A stretch of 64,000 nucleotides of DNA. Origin: Photobacterium angustum (lineage in GTDB: Bacteria > Pseudomonadota > Gammaproteobacteria > Enterobacterales > Vibrionaceae). Below, piece after piece: positions 38,259-47,585 of this stretch. The notes under the pieces were generated by a model. That model saw only the letters and a list, made by a program, of their open reading frames with translations, was not told the origin of the DNA and did no database searches. The stretch covers positions 2,666,001-2,730,000 of the forward strand of contig NZ_MSCJ01000001.1 in NCBI RefSeq assembly GCF_002954615.1, read 5' to 3'. Each line of letters begins with the position of its first letter. Within the stretch, counting starts at the first letter, position 1. The position numbers were made by a program, and so were the translations under genes.

Positions 38259-38822
38259 ATGTCACTACCACACGTAATTTTAACCGTGCTGAGCAACAGA
38301 GAAGCAACGGGTTATGATATAACTAAAGAGTTTTCTCATAGTATTGGCTATTTTTGGAAAGCGAGCCACCAGCAGGTGTATCGTGAACTGAATAAGATGG
38401 CTACTAACGATCAAGTAACATGTCGACTTGAGCCTCAAGAGGGTAAACCTGATCGTAAAGTCTATGCCATCACAGATGCCGGTCGCCAAGCACTATTTAA
38501 TTGGTTTGAAGAGCCAGCACGTAATCCCACAACTCGCGATGAGTTCTCAGCAAAGCTGTTAGTTTGTGGTGTTCACAATTCAGAGCCAATGCAAAAGCAA
38601 CTTGCTGCATTGATCGATGAATCTCAAACACTGATCGGCCATTACAAAGAGCTAGAAAAACTTCATTTCAGCGATTACAAATCAATGGACCGCCAGCAAC
38701 GCTTAGATCGTTTAACACTTCGTCGTGGTTTACATAACCGCCAAGCTTGGATTGACTGGGCTGAAGAAGTGATTATTGAGCTAAAAGATATGGACAGTAA
38801 CGGTAGCCCTGTTGCGCTATAG
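38259..38822 (+). CDS. aphA: Quorum-sensing regulator AphA (PadR family)
   Basis: AphA is the master regulator of vibrios at low cell density and an activator of virulence genes in V. cholerae. This 187-residue PadR-family protein starts MSLPHVILTVLSNREATGYDITKEFSHSIGYFWKASHQQVYRELNKM, nearly the V. cholerae sequence I recall, followed by QEGKPDRKVYAITDAGR of the wing and a C-terminal dimerising helix region (TLRRGLHNRQAWIDWAEEV). It is next to ppc as in V. cholerae. Its targets in this organism are unknown. Confidence 0.93.
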   Translation: MSLPHVILTVLSNREATGYDITKEFSHSIGYFWKASHQQVYRELNKMATNDQVTCRLEPQEGKPDRKVYAITDAGRQALFNWFEEPARNPTTRDEFSAKLLVCGVHNSEPMQKQLAALIDESQTLIGHYKELEKLHFSDYKSMDRQQRLDRLTLRRGLHNRQAWIDWAEEVIIELKDMDSNGSPVAL

Positions 38823-38850
38823 GTTATTATCTTTCTAATCAAATAATTAA

Positions 38851-38875
38851 ACCGCAGTTTACTGCGGTTTTTTTT
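38851..38875 (+). terminator. Intrinsic terminator of aphA
   Basis: ACCGCAGT and ACTGCGGT pair around TT, followed by T's. Confidence 0.9.
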
Positions 38876-38900
38876 CGAAAAAAACATCGCAACGCTGCAT

Positions 38901-38934
38901 TAAAAAATAAAAAGCCCGCTAATAAGCGGGCTTT
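38901..38934 (-). terminator. Intrinsic terminator of metBL
   Basis: On the minus strand AAAGCCCGC pairs with GCGGGCTTT, then TTATTTTTTAA follows, 18 bp after the metL stop codon. Confidence 0.85.
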
Positions 38935-38951
38935 AAAATTTTATCAAACCG

Positions 38952-41366
38952 TTACAGTAAACAGGCCAGACGATTTATATCTGATAATAATGCACCAGCA
39001 GTTACATCACGCCCCGCTCCAGGTCCTCGAATCACTAACGGATTATCACGGTACCAATGGCTTTCAATGGCAAAGATATTATCGCACGGAAGCAAATTAG
39101 CTAGCGCGTGCTCTTGTGGTAATGCTTCAACACCAACATAAGCGTTGCCATGGCGATCTAATCGAGCTACATAACGCAGAACTTTGTCTTCCTCACGCGC
39201 ACTTTCTAATCGCTCGGCTAAAATCTCATCTAGCACTTGAGTTTGTTCAAAAAACTGCTCAACAGATAATGCTGCAAGTTCGCTTGGGACTAAGCTTTCA
39301 ACTTTAACCTGTTCAGGCTCAATTTCTAGGCCTGATTCACGGGCTAATATCACGAGCTTACGCATCACATCACTGCCATCTAAATCATGGCGAGGATCAG
39401 GCTCAGTGAGTCCTTGTTGCCACGCTTGTTCTACTAACTCAGAAAATGACACGCTGCCATCATACTGTTGGAACAACCAAGACAAAGTGCCTGAGAAAAT
39501 ACCAGAAACAGCAATGATCTGATCGCCACTCTCTCGTAAATCACGAACAGTATGATTCACCGGAAGCCCAGCACCAACCGTCGCGTTATACAACCAATGA
39601 CGGCTACTTTTCGCAAACGCATCAATCACCTCATGATAATCTTTACTGCTCGCAGAGCCCGCCACTTTATTGGCTGAAATTAAGTGCAAACCGTGTTCTG
39701 CTATTTCAGCATAACGCTTTGACAGCTCACTACTTGCTGTGACATCAAGCACAATCACATCGTCATAATCAGCATTCGCAAGATGAGAGAAAAGCGCACT
39801 CTCTTGATACTCTATGGCTTCTTGTTCGAATTGTGTCAGTGCTAGCGAAGGATCGATACCTGTAAAATTCATCCAACAACGACGACTATCGAGTACCCCT
39901 ATTAAAGTAAAACTTAAACCATGACGTTTTTCTAACGCTGATTTCTCTCGGTCGAATAATTCAAGCCAACGAGTACCAATATTGCCTTTACCACAAAGTA
40001 CTAGCCCTACTCGTTTTTGAGCTTGAAAGAGCGCTTGGTGAATATTACTGACCAAGCTTTCAGTTTCGACATGGCGCAATACAGCAACCAAACTTAATCC
40101 CGAATCCGCTTCTGTCATAAACTCAACCGGTAAGCCTTTTAGCTGCTGATAAAAACCATGACAGTGGATAGGGTTATTGATCACCCCAGCGCCCACAGCA
40201 GCAACCATTGAGAAGCCTTCTCGCAACCGTAATTCGGCAGGTGTTCCGCTATCTTGCAGTAAATTTAATACGTCATTCACCACCTCTCGAGTATAAGCCA
40301 GCATAATACGGCCTTTACTCTGCTCTAGGCTTTGCGCTAAAGGTGCTAATTGATGGCGCGACAATAAACGCTCAACGTCTTCACGTACATGTTGAACATC
40401 CATACCTCGTGGTACATCAACTTCAATCAAACACACATCATCAAGCGAAGAGACAATTTTTGCCCCTCGACCCGATGCCAGAACACGCTCTACTCGCGTA
40501 GAGCCTGATTCAGGTTGATGACTACAACGCAATGTTAAATCTATCGCACTTTGTGCCACAGGTTGTAATGTACGGCTATGCAAAACAGGGGCTGCAAGAC
40601 GAGCAAGCTCATTGGCTTCATCTAATCGTAATAACGGTAATAGGCAGGCATCGCTAACTTTACGTGGATCAGCACTATAGACTCCAGCCACATCACTCCA
40701 AATCGTAACTCGAGAAACATCTGCTAATGCACCAATGATTGTCGCAGAATAATCTGAACCATTTCGACCAAGTAAGACAGTTTCCCCTTGCTCATTTTGA
40801 GCCATGAAGCCTGTGATCACTAAACGGTGATGGCTATGTTGTGCAAACTGCTGTTGTAATAATGGCTTCGACGATCGGCTATCGACTTCTGGCTGTGCGG
40901 CGTGTTCGGCGCGTAAAAATAACCGAGAATCCAAATCTGTGGCGGGTAAGTCACGCTGGCACAGTAATGCCGCTAATAATCGCGCAGACCATACTTCACC
41001 ATACCCTTGAATGGTGCCTCGAAGTGCAGGGCTAATAGGGCTTTCACCATAGCGAGCAATCGTTGATAAATCATCATGTAGCAATTCAATCAAACGTTCT
41101 GCTGTCGGTGAATAAAGCAAAGACTCAATTAATTGTTGCTGATAGCTGCGGACAGATAACAAGGTCTCATGGGCTTGACGACCATCTTTTTCTAGTTGCG
41201 CTAACCATAATATAAGTTGGTTTGTTGTCTTTCCCGCGGCTGACACAACAATTAAATCTTCATTGTTTGAATACTCCGCCAGAATATCCGCTACTCGGCG
41301 ATAGCACTCAGGATCAGCTAAGCTACTACCGCCAAATTTATGTAATTGGCGTAATGCTTTTGTCAT
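38952..41366 (-). CDS. metL: Aspartokinase II/homoserine dehydrogenase II
   Basis: MetL is the bifunctional enzyme of the methionine branch. It is 804 residues: an N-terminal aspartokinase (KFGGSSLADPECYRRVA), two ACT-like regulatory segments in the middle, and a C-terminal homoserine dehydrogenase (GLVLCGKGNIGTRWLELFD, then LISANKVAGS and GLTEPDPRHDLDGSDVMRK). Its ATG overlaps the metB stop as TAATG, so it is translated with metB and should be under the MetJ boxes upstream of metB. Confidence 0.96.
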   Translation of the reverse strand: MTKALRQLHKFGGSSLADPECYRRVADILAEYSNNEDLIVVSAAGKTTNQLILWLAQLEKDGRQAHETLLSVRSYQQQLIESLLYSPTAERLIELLHDDLSTIARYGESPISPALRGTIQGYGEVWSARLLAALLCQRDLPATDLDSRLFLRAEHAAQPEVDSRSSKPLLQQQFAQHSHHRLVITGFMAQNEQGETVLLGRNGSDYSATIIGALADVSRVTIWSDVAGVYSADPRKVSDACLLPLLRLDEANELARLAAPVLHSRTLQPVAQSAIDLTLRCSHQPESGSTRVERVLASGRGAKIVSSLDDVCLIEVDVPRGMDVQHVREDVERLLSRHQLAPLAQSLEQSKGRIMLAYTREVVNDVLNLLQDSGTPAELRLREGFSMVAAVGAGVINNPIHCHGFYQQLKGLPVEFMTEADSGLSLVAVLRHVETESLVSNIHQALFQAQKRVGLVLCGKGNIGTRWLELFDREKSALEKRHGLSFTLIGVLDSRRCWMNFTGIDPSLALTQFEQEAIEYQESALFSHLANADYDDVIVLDVTASSELSKRYAEIAEHGLHLISANKVAGSASSKDYHEVIDAFAKSSRHWLYNATVGAGLPVNHTVRDLRESGDQIIAVSGIFSGTLSWLFQQYDGSVSFSELVEQAWQQGLTEPDPRHDLDGSDVMRKLVILARESGLEIEPEQVKVESLVPSELAALSVEQFFEQTQVLDEILAERLESAREEDKVLRYVARLDRHGNAYVGVEALPQEHALANLLPCDNIFAIESHWYRDNPLVIRGPGAGRDVTAGALLSDINRLACLL

Positions 41367-42532
41367 TAGTGAGCCTCCGCCGCGAGTTTAAAGGCTTGAT
41401 CAAGATCTTCTATTAAATCACGAGGGTCTTCAAGACCAACCGAAAGACGTAATAATGAGGTGGTGATCCCCGCTTCTGCCTGTGCTTCATCAGACATTGC
41501 ACGGTGAGTCATACTTGATGGATGCGCAATTAAGCTTTCAGTGCCACCTAACGACTCAGCCAGTGAAAACAGCTTTAACTCTTTCACAAACACTTCAAGT
41601 TGGGTTTGATCACCCGCAAACTCAAAACTCATCATAGAGCCAAAACCTTTTTGCTGGCGCTTGGCAATCTCATGACCAGGATGTGATGGAAGGCTTGGAT
41701 GATAAATAGTGCCCACCATCGCCTGTTGCTGAAGGTAACCTAATACCGCGACACCATTCTCTTCATGCATTCTCATACGCGGTGATAATGTACGTAGACC
41801 TCGCAGAGTTAGGTAAGCATCAAATGGTGCGCCAGTTGCACCAATGCAGTTCGCCCACCAAGCAATGGTTTCTGCCATTTCGGCATCTTTTGAAATCAGT
41901 ACCCCACCAACCACATCCGAGTGACCATTGAGGTACTTAGTTGTTGAGTGAACAACAAAGTCTGCGCCTAATTCAATTGGCTGTTGTAGTAACGGCGATA
42001 AGAAAGTGTTATCTACAGCAACAAGACAACCCACGGCTTTTGCTTGCTGACACAGCGCCGCAATATCAATCACACGCACTAATGGGTTAGATGGCGTTTC
42101 AACCCAGATTAATTTTGGTTTTTTTGCTAAAGCGGCAGCCAGTGCTTCTTGATCAGATTGATCAACAAACTCAACCTTAAAGTCACCTTTATTGGCGCGA
42201 GTATTAAATAATCGGTGAGTACCGCCATAACAATCATGCGGCGCAACAATCAAATCATCAGGGCCTAATAATGCCGTTACTAATAAATTCATCGCAGCCG
42301 TACCACAACTGGTAACAACACCACCTGCACCGCCTTCCATCTCACTAAGCGCATCAGCTAACGTATTTCTAGTTGGATTACCTGAACGAGAATAATCATA
42401 TTGCGGTACTTCGCCAAAAGCTGGAAAGCTATAGGTCGACGTTAAATAAATAGGAGGAACAACAGCGTTATATTGAGAGTCAACATCAATACCGGTTCTT
42501 ACTGCAATTGTCGCCAGTCGCTTATCACTCAT
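41366..42532 (-). CDS. metB: Cystathionine gamma-synthase
   Basis: MetB joins O-succinylhomoserine and cysteine into cystathionine. It is a 388-residue PLP enzyme from MSDKRLATIAVRTG, with the PLP lysine in VHSTTKYLNGHSDVVGG and the phosphate-binding SCGTAAMNL. The ATG at 42532 follows AAGGAATG; 12 further upstream codons are not conserved. It is divergent from metJ with tandem MetJ boxes about 75 bp upstream. Confidence 0.96.
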   Translation of the reverse strand: MSDKRLATIAVRTGIDVDSQYNAVVPPIYLTSTYSFPAFGEVPQYDYSRSGNPTRNTLADALSEMEGGAGGVVTSCGTAAMNLLVTALLGPDDLIVAPHDCYGGTHRLFNTRANKGDFKVEFVDQSDQEALAAALAKKPKLIWVETPSNPLVRVIDIAALCQQAKAVGCLVAVDNTFLSPLLQQPIELGADFVVHSTTKYLNGHSDVVGGVLISKDAEMAETIAWWANCIGATGAPFDAYLTLRGLRTLSPRMRMHEENGVAVLGYLQQQAMVGTIYHPSLPSHPGHEIAKRQQKGFGSMMSFEFAGDQTQLEVFVKELKLFSLAESLGGTESLIAHPSSMTHRAMSDEAQAEAGITTSLLRLSVGLEDPRDLIEDLDQAFKLAAEAH

Positions 42533-42606
42533 ACAAACATTCCTTGTCGGGGCAGGATTTAAACCCAAGATAATAAATTTATAACAACTTTAACCACTAC
42601 AAAACA

Positions 42607-42638
42607 AGACGTCAACACATCTGGACGTCTATATGTCT
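42607..42638. promoter_or_regulatory. Four tandem MetJ boxes
   Basis: AGACGTCA, ACACATCT, GGACGTCT and ATATGTCT lie end to end and match the 8-bp consensus AGACGTCT at 7, 6, 7 and 6 positions. They lie in the 306-bp metB-metJ gap, as in other gammaproteobacteria, and should repress metBL and perhaps metJ. Confidence 0.88.
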
Positions 42639-42838
42639 TTGCTTATGGCAGTAAATCCCGCTAAAATTCAGCCATAACAAAATAATGGTAACAACCTTAC
42701 TGTAATTTTTCTGTTCAATACGGGACAAAACCGCGATGTTCACGTAATATCGCCGCCCTACAATCCCCCGTTGCTAACAGAAAGTGTCGATTCCTGTTAC
42801 CACCATTATTAACCCAAATATCGCTGAGAAGGTAGAAC

Positions 42839-43156
42839 ATGGCAAAGTGGAATGGCGAATATATTAGCCCTTACGCGGAACACGGTAAGAAAAACGAACA
42901 AGTAAAAAAAATTACTGTTTCGATTCCATTGAAGGTGCTTAAGATTCTGACAGATGAACGTACTCGTCGTCAGGTGAATAACCTTCGCCACGCAACAAAT
43001 AGCGAATTACTTTGTGAAGCCTTTCTTCATGCCTACACAGGTCAACCGCTTCCCACTGATGATGACATTCGTAAAGATCGTCCAGACGATTTACCTGCAG
43101 AAGCAAAAGCATTAATGGATGCGATGGGCATTAGCTACGAAGACATTAATGAATAA
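42839..43156 (+). CDS. metJ: Methionine repressor MetJ
   Basis: MetJ is the ribbon-helix-helix repressor of methionine genes with S-adenosylmethionine as corepressor. It is 105 residues, nearly the E. coli length, with the DNA-binding strand [54 protein letters not shown] split across ribbon and helices. AGAAGG precedes the ATG. It is divergent from metBL, with its operators between. Confidence 0.97.
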   Translation: MAKWNGEYISPYAEHGKKNEQVKKITVSIPLKVLKILTDERTRRQVNNLRHATNSELLCEAFLHAYTGQPLPTDDDIRKDRPDDLPAEAKALMDAMGISYEDINE

Positions 43157-43178
43157 TTATTGCAGTACTATGTATACT

Positions 43179-43205
43179 AAAAAACCAGCCTAATGGCTGG
43201 TTTTT
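43179..43205. terminator. Bidirectional terminator metJ/malic enzyme
   Basis: AAAAACCAGCC and GGCTGGTTTTT pair around TAAT. Confidence 0.9.
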
Positions 43206-43234
43206 ATTTGTTTATCATCAATGCAATAGCGCGA

Positions 43235-44482
43235 TTACACTTCCATATAACCCATAGGCATCTCAATACGCGCTACGCCTGAATCAATGGCCGCTTGTGC
43301 GACAGCTTTTGCGACACGTGGTAATAAACGCGGATCCATCGGTTTTGGAATAATATACTCTCGGCCAAATTCAAGGTGTGATGCACCCGAAGCCTCAAGC
43401 ACACTTTGTGGTACTGGCTCTTTCGCTAACTCTCTAATTGCATGAACGGCAGCTAATTTCATTTCATCATTAATTTGACTTGCACGCACATCCAATGCTC
43501 CGCGGAAAATAAACGGAAAACACAGAACATTATTCACTTGGTTAGGGTAATCAGATCGCCCCGTTCCCATAATTAAATCATCTCGAACTTGATGAGCTAA
43601 TTCTGGTTTTATTTCAGGATCAGGGTTAGAACAAGCAAATACAATAGGGTTTTCAGCCATTAGCGCTAGCGCTTCAGGTGGTAATAAATCAGGGCCTGAT
43701 ACACCAACGAAAATATCGGCTCCCGCAATCACATCTTCTAATGTGCGCTTATCTGTATTGTTAGCAAATAGCTGCTTATATTCATTTATATCATCACGGC
43801 GAGTATGAATAACGCCTTTACGATCGAGCATATAAATTTTTTCACGTTGCGCGCCACATTTTATCAATAGCTCCATACACGCAACAGCAGCAGCTCCCGC
43901 TCCCAAACAAACAATCACCGCTTCACTAATTTCTTTACCTTGTAGCTCTAAGGCATTGATCATACCTGCAGCTGTGACAATCGCCGTACCATGCTGATCA
44001 TCGTGAAACACGGGAACATTACAACGTTCAATTAAGCGCTGTTCGATCTCAAAGCAATCTGGCGCTTTAATATCTTCTAAATTAATGCCACCAAAGGTAT
44101 CGGCAATATTTGCAACAGTATCAACAAACTCATCTATAGTGCGATGTTTTACTTCAATATCAATTGAGTCAATACCAGCAAAACGCTTAAAAAGTAATGA
44201 TTTACCTTCCATAACAGGCTTAGAGGCTAACGGACCTAAATTACCAAGACCCAAAATAGCGGTACCATTGGTGATCACCGCGACCATATTACCTTTCGCG
44301 GTATATTTATAAACGTTATCAGGATCTTGAGCGATTTCCCTAACGGGCTCAGCAACACCAGGGCTATACGCTAAAGCAAGGTCTTCAACCGTATTAGCAG
44401 GCTTTGTCAGTGCAACGGCTATTTTTCCAGGAGTAGGAAGGGAATGGTAATCTAGAGCTTGTTGACGAAAATCTTCGGTCAT
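43235..44482 (-). CDS. Malic enzyme, short form
   Basis: This enzyme decarboxylates malate to pyruvate. It is 415 residues: the malic N-domain with YSPGVAEPVREIA, the motif FHDDQHGTAIVTAAG and the NAD(P)-binding domain (VCLGAGAAAVACMELL). It corresponds to the MaeB catalytic part without the phosphotransacetylase-like domain of E. coli MaeB. The cofactor, NADP or NAD, cannot be settled from the sequence. It is monocistronic and convergent with metJ. Confidence 0.92.
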   Translation of the reverse strand: MTEDFRQQALDYHSLPTPGKIAVALTKPANTVEDLALAYSPGVAEPVREIAQDPDNVYKYTAKGNMVAVITNGTAILGLGNLGPLASKPVMEGKSLLFKRFAGIDSIDIEVKHRTIDEFVDTVANIADTFGGINLEDIKAPDCFEIEQRLIERCNVPVFHDDQHGTAIVTAAGMINALELQGKEISEAVIVCLGAGAAAVACMELLIKCGAQREKIYMLDRKGVIHTRRDDINEYKQLFANNTDKRTLEDVIAGADIFVGVSGPDLLPPEALALMAENPIVFACSNPDPEIKPELAHQVRDDLIMGTGRSDYPNQVNNVLCFPFIFRGALDVRASQINDEMKLAAVHAIRELAKEPVPQSVLEASGASHLEFGREYIIPKPMDPRLLPRVAKAVAQAAIDSGVARIEMPMGYMEV

Positions 44483-44650
44483 AGTGATATTTGAGCCTCA
44501 ACGCTGACATTTATAATGGCAAATTACATCTATGTGTAATTCGTATTTGTTATTAAATCATATGCCATTAAGTATTAATTTCCCAGCTTATAGCCAACAA
44601 GTTTTATACATTTAACCAACAGTTATTCTTTACATATTTTATTGAAGCAT

Positions 44651-44681
44651 AAAAAAAGGGATGCTTTCGCATCCCTTTTTT
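44651..44681 (-). terminator. Intrinsic terminator of rpmE
   Basis: AAAGGGATGC and GCATCCCTTT pair around TTTC with a T-tract on the minus strand. Confidence 0.9.
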
Positions 44682-44702
44682 CTAAATTCATCTGGCAAGT
44701 AA

Positions 44703-44915
44703 TTACTTGCTAGTAAGCGCACCGAAACGCTTGTTGAATTTGTCAACACGGCCGCCAGAACTAACTTGACGTTGCTTACCAGTGTAGAATGGGTGGCACT
44801 TGTCGCATACATCAAGGTTGATGTCTTTACCCATAGTAGAGTTAAATACGAAAGTGTTGCCACAAGAACAACGTGCGTTTACTGCTTTGTACTCAGGATG
44901 AATACCTTGTTTCAT
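44703..44915 (-). CDS. rpmE: 50S ribosomal protein L31
   Basis: L31 bridges the subunits of the ribosome. This 70-residue form keeps the zinc ligands in RCSCGN and [10 protein letters not shown], so it is the zinc-containing C+ type. It is monocistronic and divergent from priA. A hairpin directly before its ribosome binding site resembles the autoregulatory L31 leader described for gammaproteobacteria. Confidence 0.97.
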   Translation of the reverse strand: MKQGIHPEYKAVNARCSCGNTFVFNSTMGKDINLDVCDKCHPFYTGKQRQVSSGGRVDKFNKRFGALTSK

Positions 44916-44938
44916 GGGATAACCTCAAAATAAAGGCC

Positions 44939-44973
44939 GTGTCGCTCTCCCGATCCAAAGCCGGGCACCACAC
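44939..44973 (-). ncRNA. Candidate L31 ribosomal protein leader
   Basis: On the minus strand GTGT (44973-44970) pairs with ACAC (44942-44939) and, inside it, CCCG (44965-44962) with CGGG (44952-44949), leaving a purine-rich internal side AGAGCG. It ends 23 nt before the rpmE ATG. Leaders of this type bind L31 and shut off rpmE; I cannot confirm the match to the published motif here. Confidence 0.5.
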
Positions 44974-44989
44974 GTCGTTAAAAAATAGC

Positions 44990-45008
44990 TTGTCACATTA
45001 TGTGACAA
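44990..45008. repeat. 19-bp perfect palindrome upstream of rpmE
   Basis: TTGTCACAT and ATGTGACAA flank a single T. It lies between divergent rpmE and priA and could be an operator or the base of the rpmE leader. It is not a CRP site: the half-sites have the wrong order and spacing. Confidence 0.55.
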
Positions 45009-45181
45009 ATCAGGCGGCGTATAGTAATCAATCATCCGGCGGAGATCAATACAGATGCCGATTTTTCACGCGTAATTTCTTTGTACCACACCGCGTTCTT
45101 CACCTATCAGACTTAACAGCACTTATCGAGTTTCACTTGGTCTGGTATTATTCAACACAAGCTCAATGACAGCAGTAAATT

Positions 45182-47383
45182 ATGATCCCGAATATCGCTC
45201 GAGTCGCTCTCCCTATTCCCCTAGATAAAACCTTTGATTATTTAATCAAACCCAACGACCTACCTATTGTCGGCGGGCGTGTGCAGGTTCCTTTCGGGCG
45301 TCAACGTTTAATAGGTATCGTTACCGCACTGACAAATAGCTCTGAGTTTCCAATCGAACAACTAAAAGCTATTCAAAAAGTCATTGATAAAGCCCCACTG
45401 TGGATGCCGCCATTATTTGATTTGCTCAAATGGGCTAGTCAGTATTATCAGTACCCACTTGGTGATACGCTGGCTAATGCAATGCCGGCATTATTGCGAA
45501 AAGGACGTGAAGCCTCACAAACCACCCTGAAATTTTGGGCATTAACAGAAGCGGGAAAATCACAACCGCTAAATGGCCTAACTCGCGCACCCAAACAAGC
45601 CCAAATACTGCGTCTACTGCAAAACGGAGCTATCAGTCATGATGCGCTATTGAGCGAAGAAGTAAGCTCTACGACCTTAAAAACGTTAGCGAATAAAGGC
45701 TGGATCATTGAGCAACAGCAACAACCCAAAAGCCAAAACTGGCAGAAACAGTTTTCTGTTACTGAAGAAAAACCACGTTTAAATGAAGAACAAGCGTTAG
45801 CAATTGCCACCGTGAATAGTAACCCTAAGTTTGGCTGTTATCTTTTAGAAGGGATAACGGGCTCAGGCAAAACAGAAGTATATCTTAACTTGCTAGAGCC
45901 GGTGCTTGCCGCAGGTAAACAAGCACTCATCTTAGTACCTGAGATTGGCTTAACCCCTCAGACGATTAACCGCTTTCGCCGTCGTTTTAATGTGCCTTTA
46001 GAAACGGTTCACTCAGGGCTAAACGACAGCGAGCGTATGGCTGCATGGCTTGCAGGTCGAGATAATCAAGCGGGGATCATCATCGGGACGCGATCTGCAT
46101 TATTCACCCCCTTTGCAAACCTTGGCATCATCATTGTCGATGAAGAGCATGACGCGTCTTATAAACAACAAGATAGCTTACGTTATCATGCTCGCGATCT
46201 TGCAGTTATGCGCGCCAATAAAGAAAACATTCCGATTATTTTAGGCTCTGCAACACCAGCATTAGAAACCTTGCATAACGCTAAAACAGGCAAATACCAT
46301 CATTTAACCTTAACTAAACGTGCGGGTAACGCTCAATTGGCGCGTCATGGTGTGATTGATGTTAAAGGTTTATATCTTGATGCTGGGTTATCTGCACCAC
46401 TTATCGCTGAGATGCGTAAACACTTAAATGCGGGTAATCAGGTGATGTTATTTCTTAATCGCCGTGGTTTTTCACCTGCGATGATGTGCCATGAATGTGG
46501 TTGGATCGCCGAATGTCATCGTTGTGATGCTTATTACACCTTGCACCAGCAATCTGGAGAACTGCGTTGTCACCATTGTGCAACTCAGCGTCCCATCATG
46601 CCGCAATGTGAGCAATGTGGTTCGACTCAATTATTGCCCGTCGGTGTTGGTACTGAGCAATTAGAAAATCAACTCGCCACCCTATTTCCTGAATTTAAGA
46701 CGGTGCGCATTGATCGCGATAGCACGCGTCGCAAGGGGGCTTTAGAAAACTATCTCGAAGCGATTAAAAACAATGAGTATCAAATTTTAATTGGTACCCA
46801 AATGCTGGCAAAAGGCCACCATTTCCCGAATGTCACTTTAGTCGCATTAATTGATGTTGATAGCGCACTGTTTAGTAACGACTTCCGCGCATCCGAGCGT
46901 TTAGCACAATTGTTTATTCAAGTTGCAGGACGTGCAGGGCGCGCGAGTAAACCGGGCGAAGTGTTATTGCAAACTCACCACCCAGAGCATCAACTATTAC
47001 AATCATTGCTTCATAAAGGCTATGGCGTTTTCTCACAAACCGCCTTAATTGAACGCCAGCAAGCTATGTTACCGCCCTATACTCACCTTGTCTTAATAAG
47101 GGCGGAAGCTAATGACAGTGATACCGTTTGCCAACTATTACAGCAAATCCGTGGCATTTTTGAATCCAGCCCCGTTTATGATCAAGATTGCTGCGTATTA
47201 GGGCCCAACCCCGCTCCTCTTGCCCGTCGTGCTGGGCGTTATCGTTGGCAATTGATTTTACAAACCCCTAATCGCAAAGCCTTGCAACAAATACTCAGTA
47301 TTGCCAAGCCTGCAATTCAATTACTGCCGCTGGCTAAAAAAGTACGTTGGTCGATTGATGTAGAGCCGCAAGATTTAACTTAA
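45182..47383 (+). CDS. priA: Primosomal protein N' (PriA helicase)
   Basis: PriA restarts collapsed replication forks. It is 733 residues with the N-terminal 3'-DNA-binding domain (RVALPIPLDKTFDYL), the DEAD-like helicase core with Walker A GITGSGKTEVYL and Walker B IIVDEEHDASYKQQD, a zinc-binding insert of cysteines (MCHECGWIAECHRCDAYY, RCHHCATQRPIMPQCEQCGS) and the motif VAGRAGRASKPGEV. It is divergent from rpmE and upstream of cytR. Confidence 0.97.
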   Translation: MIPNIARVALPIPLDKTFDYLIKPNDLPIVGGRVQVPFGRQRLIGIVTALTNSSEFPIEQLKAIQKVIDKAPLWMPPLFDLLKWASQYYQYPLGDTLANAMPALLRKGREASQTTLKFWALTEAGKSQPLNGLTRAPKQAQILRLLQNGAISHDALLSEEVSSTTLKTLANKGWIIEQQQQPKSQNWQKQFSVTEEKPRLNEEQALAIATVNSNPKFGCYLLEGITGSGKTEVYLNLLEPVLAAGKQALILVPEIGLTPQTINRFRRRFNVPLETVHSGLNDSERMAAWLAGRDNQAGIIIGTRSALFTPFANLGIIIVDEEHDASYKQQDSLRYHARDLAVMRANKENIPIILGSATPALETLHNAKTGKYHHLTLTKRAGNAQLARHGVIDVKGLYLDAGLSAPLIAEMRKHLNAGNQVMLFLNRRGFSPAMMCHECGWIAECHRCDAYYTLHQQSGELRCHHCATQRPIMPQCEQCGSTQLLPVGVGTEQLENQLATLFPEFKTVRIDRDSTRRKGALENYLEAIKNNEYQILIGTQMLAKGHHFPNVTLVALIDVDSALFSNDFRASERLAQLFIQVAGRAGRASKPGEVLLQTHHPEHQLLQSLLHKGYGVFSQTALIERQQAMLPPYTHLVLIRAEANDSDTVCQLLQQIRGIFESSPVYDQDCCVLGPNPAPLARRAGRYRWQLILQTPNRKALQQILSIAKPAIQLLPLAKKVRWSIDVEPQDLT

Positions 47384-47585
47384 GACCAACAATGCGACAA
47401 AACTCACATAGTGAATGTAATTTATGCTATTTGAGGCATGTTTAATCCCGTGTATACGCTCTACAATATCAATAGTATTGACTAATATCAGTCATTTACT
47501 GCTTCGCTGGTTTCCGTCTCAGTCCTTTTGACTTCGAGCCACCAGCCGCATAATAAGAGAGATTTAGATAAAAGAGGAAAGCAAT

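Noticed and set aside
44990..45008. CRP or Zur site between rpmE and priA
   Set aside because: The palindrome has TCACA before TGTGA with a 3-bp centre, the reverse of CRP, and lacks the Zur box pattern.
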